The notes beneath the pieces were generated by a model, which had not been told where the DNA came from, did no database searches, and saw only the letters and a list, made by a program, of their open reading frames with translations. 64,000 nt of DNA from Paragonimus westermani (lineage: Eukaryota > Platyhelminthes > Trematoda > Plagiorchiida > Troglotrematidae), in NCBI GenBank assembly GCA_008508345.1, contig QNGE01002742.1, positions 1 through 64,000 of the forward strand, written 5' to 3'. How positions within the stretch are numbered: the first letter of the stretch is position 1; each line of letters starts with the position of its first letter. A program made the position numbers and the translations under genes. This document shows, one piece after another, positions 59,101-64,000 of this stretch.

Positions 59101-61341
59101 TTTGTCTCAAAAACTAATGGACCACCGTTTAGAGGTTGTGCTTGATAATCATATGTATTACTGAGGAGTTTCAACAAGACTAAACTTTGTTTGTAACGCT
59201 TCCATTTGAAAGGAACTGGCTGAACATTCAAACAGATTCGAAACCCTGTAAAAAAAGGAAATAATAATTTTCAACTCGTGTTCAGTTATCAAAATTTGAC
59301 ACTTTTAGCACCTCCGGTATTAATTAATCTGTAGGCCAATGCTTGAGATTCTTCTAAGCCATCAGTTTAACGATTCGTTAGAACAAGAAATTGGGAGTCC
59401 AACCTCATTTGGTTCTATCTACCTAACATGTTAACAAAGGATTTTAAACATCACAAAGGAACATTTTAAAACAAAACTGATAAACTCTGGCTGCGCAACA
59501 AATGCTTTTAGTTGCCTGAACAGAGACTAAGTCATCTGTAGAGTCTGTTCAAGTCTCTATGCAAATGATCAATTGTCTTATGGATAGTGGTAAGGAAGTA
59601 GTCGTGGCTTCGAACCTACGAATCGTTTCAGCTTTCGAAGGTTTGGAACATGAGTGTAGTTCGAAAAGTTCCAATGACTGAGATCACAAACCTCATGGAC
59701 GTCAAGGTTACACGAGTCAGTCAATAGCCTGAAATTCTCTTCCGGCAGTAATTAACACCAGTGTAGATGAAGTAGGAAACATGAAACCGTTCTAGTCCAT
59801 AGATCGTAAAATAGCTACGCGAAAGTCTATTTTCAGTGTATATAACGGTTAGATGGACTGATGTAAGCAACAAAGGACGACGGTGACCATGGTCACTTTC
59901 ATTTTAACTATTCACTGAAGCACCTGCGTCATTAAGCAAACCAAATAAAAGCTTTTGTTGATCTCTCTGGTACGTCTGTAAAAGAGGGCACAGCGGACAA
60001 GTGACCGTTTTCTAAGTAGCTGTTACAGTTTTCTTGGCGAAAGTAAATGGTAGAAAAATGTTTTCAAATCAAGAAAGTAATTATTGTGGAGAAATTATAC
60101 AAGTATGCCAACTCCTTTTGACGAAAAAATATCCATAAATCCAACAAAACGAAAGGGGGGATAGGATTATCGATGTGTGATATACAGAGTTGTGCATAAA
60201 GAATAGTTTTGAACAAGAAGTATGCTTTTAGAGTGTGTATTATGCCACACTAGACGGTTAATCGTTCTTGTCTTGGTGTAGGTAACCAGCACATAGTGGG
60301 CGACATGCAGCAGCGGAATAGTTTCTACGTTTTCACCTGCTCAGAAATGACTCTTGAAAAAATGAACTTGTCGTTTCGGCACACGCTGAAGTCCAGGTAG
60401 TAGAATCTTTGAAAATGAATAAACGTTGGAAGACATTTAATGACACACACTACTTTCGAGAACTCAGATAAAAATGACTACTAACATTTTACAAAAAGAC
60501 AGAACTCATAGGACACTGGCCACGGGAAATGATGTTTATCACACTGCACCAGTTATTAATTACTTGTGATATATCTCCAGTGCATGTAATACTGATGATA
60601 TCAAACATTGTGAGCGTCGTATTTAGCAGACTTTCAAGAAACCGACCGACAAAATATGATGAAGAGAAATGTTGCGAGCAAACTGTTTGGTATCATGGGT
60701 TGATAGTAGGTCTTTGTTCACAATTCCTCGTATGCTAATATCAGAATTTACCAATAAAATATAAGCAGACATGGGAAACTTCTTCTACAAACTTATAGGC
60801 AAAATTAAACAGGAGAGCTTCTGGAGCTATTTCAGGCTTGTTTGTAGCTGGTAAGCCGGCTTGTAGTTGGCATAAAAAGAGAAGCTTTTGGCGCTCCATT
60901 CGCTACATTTTTGTCTTTGTGCACTTGCTTCTTGTTCTCTGTACCCCAGCCGATCATCTCGGAATACTCTTTTATGAAGTATAGACTTAATCAACCCATT
61001 CAACAAACTGTTTTTTGTCGTTACTCGACAACACATTAGTTAGCACAAGCAGTTGTGGTAAACAAAAGATGCGAGGTGACTCAATATCACCGCAATAAAT
61101 ACAGTGGGACCTGGAAAATTTGTCAAAGAGGAGAACGTTGACGTAAAAACAAAGAGAATCTATTCAAGGCGTTCTCGATAGGTTGACGAAAGCATTTCTC
61201 CTGAGCATTTCTCAGTGTGTGTAACATCTATTGTTACAGTGCTCGTACATCATCTTCAAATTGTGACGATTCCCCAGCCGTTTTTTTGACTATACACTGA
61301 AATGGATGAGCTGAAGGACTAAACTTCAGTATTATCTTAAC
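59101..61341. other. No gene seen
   Basis: AT-rich. A minus-strand stretch near 61000-60830 is open in two frames but unrecognised. Confidence 0.5.
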
Positions 61342-62660
61342 ATGTATGACATACGTGAAAAAGATAGTTCAATTATCACCAACCAGTCACGCCGACTTGA
61401 GCGGTGGGCTGAACATTTTGAAAAACAGTTCAGTTGGCCTCAACTAGATCACGTGGACGACGGGACTCGAGTGGTCAGCTACTGCATCCCAGACGGTCCT
61501 CCGTCGGAAGCAGAAGTGGTCCTGGAGCCCAAGTTATTGAAGCGTGATACGGCTCCTGGACCAGACCTCCTCTCTCCTTCTCTTTTCAAGGATGGTGGAG
61601 TGAGGTTGCTATCAGAACTGACAAAACTTCTCCAGAAGATCTGGGAGACTGAAGAGGTACCTCGTAGTTGGTGCCTATCAACAGTCATTCCCGTTTTCAA
61701 AAAGGGGTCCCGAAGTCTATGTGACAACCACAGAGGCATCAGTTTGGTGTCTGTTGCGTCCAAGTTACTCACTGGCCTCATTTTACGTCGGCTCACTAAA
61801 CCCAGAGAAAGTCAGATACGTGAAGAACAAGCAGGNNNNNNNNNNNNNNNNNNNNNNNNNNNNNNNNNNNNNNNNNNNNNNNNNNNNNNNNNNNNNNNNN
61901 NNNNNNNNNNNNNNNNNNNNNNNNNNNNNNNNNNNNNNNNNNNNNNNNNNNNNNNNNNNNNNNNNNNNNNNNNNNNNNNNNNNNNNNNNNNNNNNNNNNN
62001 NNNNNNNNNNNNNNNNNNNNNNNNNNNNNNNNNNNNNNNNNNNNNNNNNNNNNNNNNNNNNNNNNNNNNNNNNNNNNNNNNNNNNNNNNNNNNNNNNNNN
62101 NNNNNNNNNNNNNNNNNNNNNNNNNNNNNNNNNNNNNNNNNNNNNNNNNNNNNNNNNNNNNNNNNNNNNNNNNNNNNNNNNNNNNNNNNNNNNNNNNNNN
62201 NNNNNNNNNNNNNNNNNNNNNNNNNNNNNNNNNNNNNNNNNNNNNNNNNNNNNNNNNNNNNNNNNNCAGCTGAGCGTTTACCGTACCGGGCATTATATAC
62301 TGAGGGCACTAGCGATTGGGTTAAACCGCGTGGTGGTCAAGCAACAACGTGGTCAGGAAATATGAAGACTTTGACTGCTCCATTGAGCAAAGTGGGCAGG
62401 CATCGCCTGCCTGGATGGGGTCCTCGTGATCACTCAAACCGTTGGTTAGAGACGCTATCCGAGATGGCGGTGTGTCGCAGTCAATGGCGTACCTGTATCC
62501 ATACCATTTCTAGTTCTTCCGCTTAGTCTTCTCTTAGTATTTGTTGACCTTCTTAGTAACGTTTCCTTCTAGGATATTCCACGTCACTGTTGAGGTGAGC
62601 GGCGGCCCGAGCCACAGTACCTTTTGGTCAGGCTCATGGCTGTTATGATGATGATAATGA
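61342..62660 (+). mobile_element. LINE with RT, interrupted by an assembly gap
   Basis: Left of the gap: REKDSSIITNQSRRLERWAE, KRDTAPGPDLLSPSLFKDGG, VPRSWCLSTVIPVFKKGSRS, LCDNHRGISLVSVASKL and TKPRESQIREEQAG, the N-terminal RT region of a flatworm non-LTR element (RTE-like or related). Right of the gap: GRHRLPGWGPRDHSNRWLET and LSEMAVCRSQWRT, its C-terminal tail, with TAG at 62524-62526. The 3' end is probably at the ATGATGATGATAATGA repeat near 62645-62660. RT motifs A to D would lie in the gap. The 5' part (endonuclease) is missing. It ends without the zinc finger of the LINE at 13472, so it is a different family. Confidence 0.85.
61836..62266. other. Assembly gap (431 N)
   Basis: A run of N inside the LINE. 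The distance and frame across it are not reliable; about 1 kb of RT sequence would be expected in an intact element. Confidence 0.98.
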
Positions 62661-63295
62661 ACACATCGGTCTAACTAATGCATGTTTTTAGGTCTCTTAT
62701 TTTTCTTCGAATGCAAAAGCCACGGTGTCCGTCTTCCTGAGATTCATCATTTTTTTCTATTTTGGTTGGCGCTCAGTTCACCTGCATTGTCTGGCTAATT
62801 TTACTTTACGACAAGTGAAACAACGGGTAATTTGTAAAGATGTCAACCCTATCAAGACGACGTTATCGGTTATACACATTCTGTCAGGAACAGAAAGAAA
62901 TAACTTTAAGCACTCTTGGAAAAAGTAGTCTGCTCTCCAAAATCGAAAATTATGAACTATAACGTTGGCAAAGTCAGACTTCTGACAGATAAATTCAAGT
63001 GATTATCATACTCTGTCGAAAATACACGCTGAGATAAAGACTGTCACAAACTTCCCAAGGCAGTGTCCTTGTTCTGTTCCAAAGTTTTCTGCCTGAGGTT
63101 AACCCTCATTCGTCATATATCCATCTGGGACATGGAGATGGTCTGGGCGGCACAAATTAGTTCCAAATCCATGAATAATCAAATATCCGTTTGATCAACT
63201 CCACTTTCGTTTTCCGGTATCAATCGAAGTACAGTTGTTACCAATACCTCTGAGGCCGGGACCACATAAGCCTTAGGGTGTGTAAATTGACTTAC
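62661..63295. other. No gene seen
   Basis: A short plus-strand open frame (62725-62928) shows no motif. Confidence 0.5.
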
Positions 63296-63398
63296 ACCAT
63301 TTTTAAACAGAGAGTTGAATAGCTCTGGAAAAGTATATTGGGTGACACAAAGCCAGCTTGAGTCTTGATACGGGCAACGAACTCGTTTTGCAAGTGAA
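63296..63398 (-). CDS. Possible small exon of an unknown gene
   Basis: 103 bases between acceptor CAACCGGTAG and a strong donor (GGT|GTAAGT), reading SLAKRVRCPYQDSSWLCVTQ and ending LFNSLFKNG. The open frame runs on beyond the donor. No family recognised; weak polypyrimidine tract. Confidence 0.2.
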
Positions 63399-64000
63399 CT
63401 ACCGGTTGCATTCAATTATCAATATTGACCAAGGAGCACTGGAAATTCAGAGCAATTTGAGTGATTTCAGTATCAAGTCATCAACTTTTATAATTCATAC
63501 TGCATGAATGTAAAGTATAACACCGAAAACTTAGGGAGATTACATGGAATAACCTAATGTTTAACTGTTTCAAAGTATTTCTACTGAAACCCACTGTTGT
63601 GTGCTGCAAGCTATTTTCACTTTGGGATCTGACTTAGCTAGAAAAGCAGGCAATCACTACGCGATGATATTTGTCCAACAAAACCCGATGTTATTTTGTA
63701 GTTGGTAGGGCTGTACATTCAGCCAAACTGGAAGTTACGTCTTAGAGATTAACTGGTCACTCCTACAAATGAGTGAAAGACGGTAAATGCGACAATTCTG
63801 TACAACTGAACACTTAATCGGCATATCAGCTGATTCGTACATTTAAGCAAGCTTTTGAAAGAAACTAGAAAACTAGAAGTAAGCACACAAGGCAGGAAAA
63901 ATGCAAAACTATTTTCATTCGGTATTGTTTCACTTTGAGTAGATTGCTGGCGATAGCCGATAAAAGTTATATTACTATCACACATTACATTTCTCTAAAA
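63399..64000. other. No gene seen
   Basis: AT-rich sequence. A minus-strand frame of 78 codons (63749-63985) is unrecognised. Confidence 0.5.

Noticed and set aside
61342..62526. Single 394-codon open frame across the N run
   Set aside because: The middle is unknown sequence. The two ends belong to a LINE and their shared frame depends on an arbitrary gap length.
1..64000. CRISPR arrays, operons or bacterial gene blocks
   Set aside because: No regularly spaced repeats, no closely packed long frames, and all clear genes and elements are of animal type.

Overview
The window looks like nuclear DNA of a parasitic flatworm, most likely a digenean trematode. It is AT-rich, gene-poor and full of decayed retroelements. 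The mix is typical of that group: a CsRn1-type Ty3/Gypsy element with a tRNA-Trp primer site and a C-X2-H-X9-C-X3-C Gag knuckle, a Penelope-like element, two LINEs of the family with [17 protein letters not shown]-type tails, CR1/Jockey-type LINE remains and a tRNA-derived SINE. No operons or prokaryotic features are present. The species cannot be fixed from sequence alone. Almost none of the longer open frames is a gene. The real coding signal lies in short spliced exons.

The main result is a gene on the minus strand built from at least seven exons between 30513 and 2087 (about 28 kb, still open on the left). The joined exons keep one reading frame (about 393 codons). They encode a possible signal peptide, a short linker, and three consecutive immunoglobulin domains joined by V-P-P-I / F-P-P-T motifs, as in lachesin, IgLON or DIP neural adhesion proteins. 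The C-terminal end (membrane or GPI anchor) is not found and probably lies left of base 1.

Region by region. 1-1660: Penelope-like element remnant (RT plus GIY-YIG domain) with a hammerhead-ribozyme-like core in its 3' flank. 2087-22798: Ig exons with large introns. The 8.6-kb intron between 7616 and 16246 holds the CsRn1 Gypsy element (11060 to about 13420, minus), a perfect 19-bp inverted repeat, and a 5'-truncated LINE ending in a C2H2 zinc finger (13472-14567, plus). 22799-30416: first intron of the gene, with a coding-like but broken stretch near 24.4-25.5 kb. 30417-30513: candidate first coding exon. 30514-64000: mostly non-coding, with SINE copies, Gypsy RT/integrase scraps, CR1-type LINE remains (46270-47655, 54737-54985), another LINE split by a 431-base assembly gap (61342-62660), and three weak candidate exons of unknown minus-strand genes.

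Beyond the Ig gene nothing forms a visible pathway. The rest is best read as intron and intergenic DNA shaped by repeated retroelement insertion.
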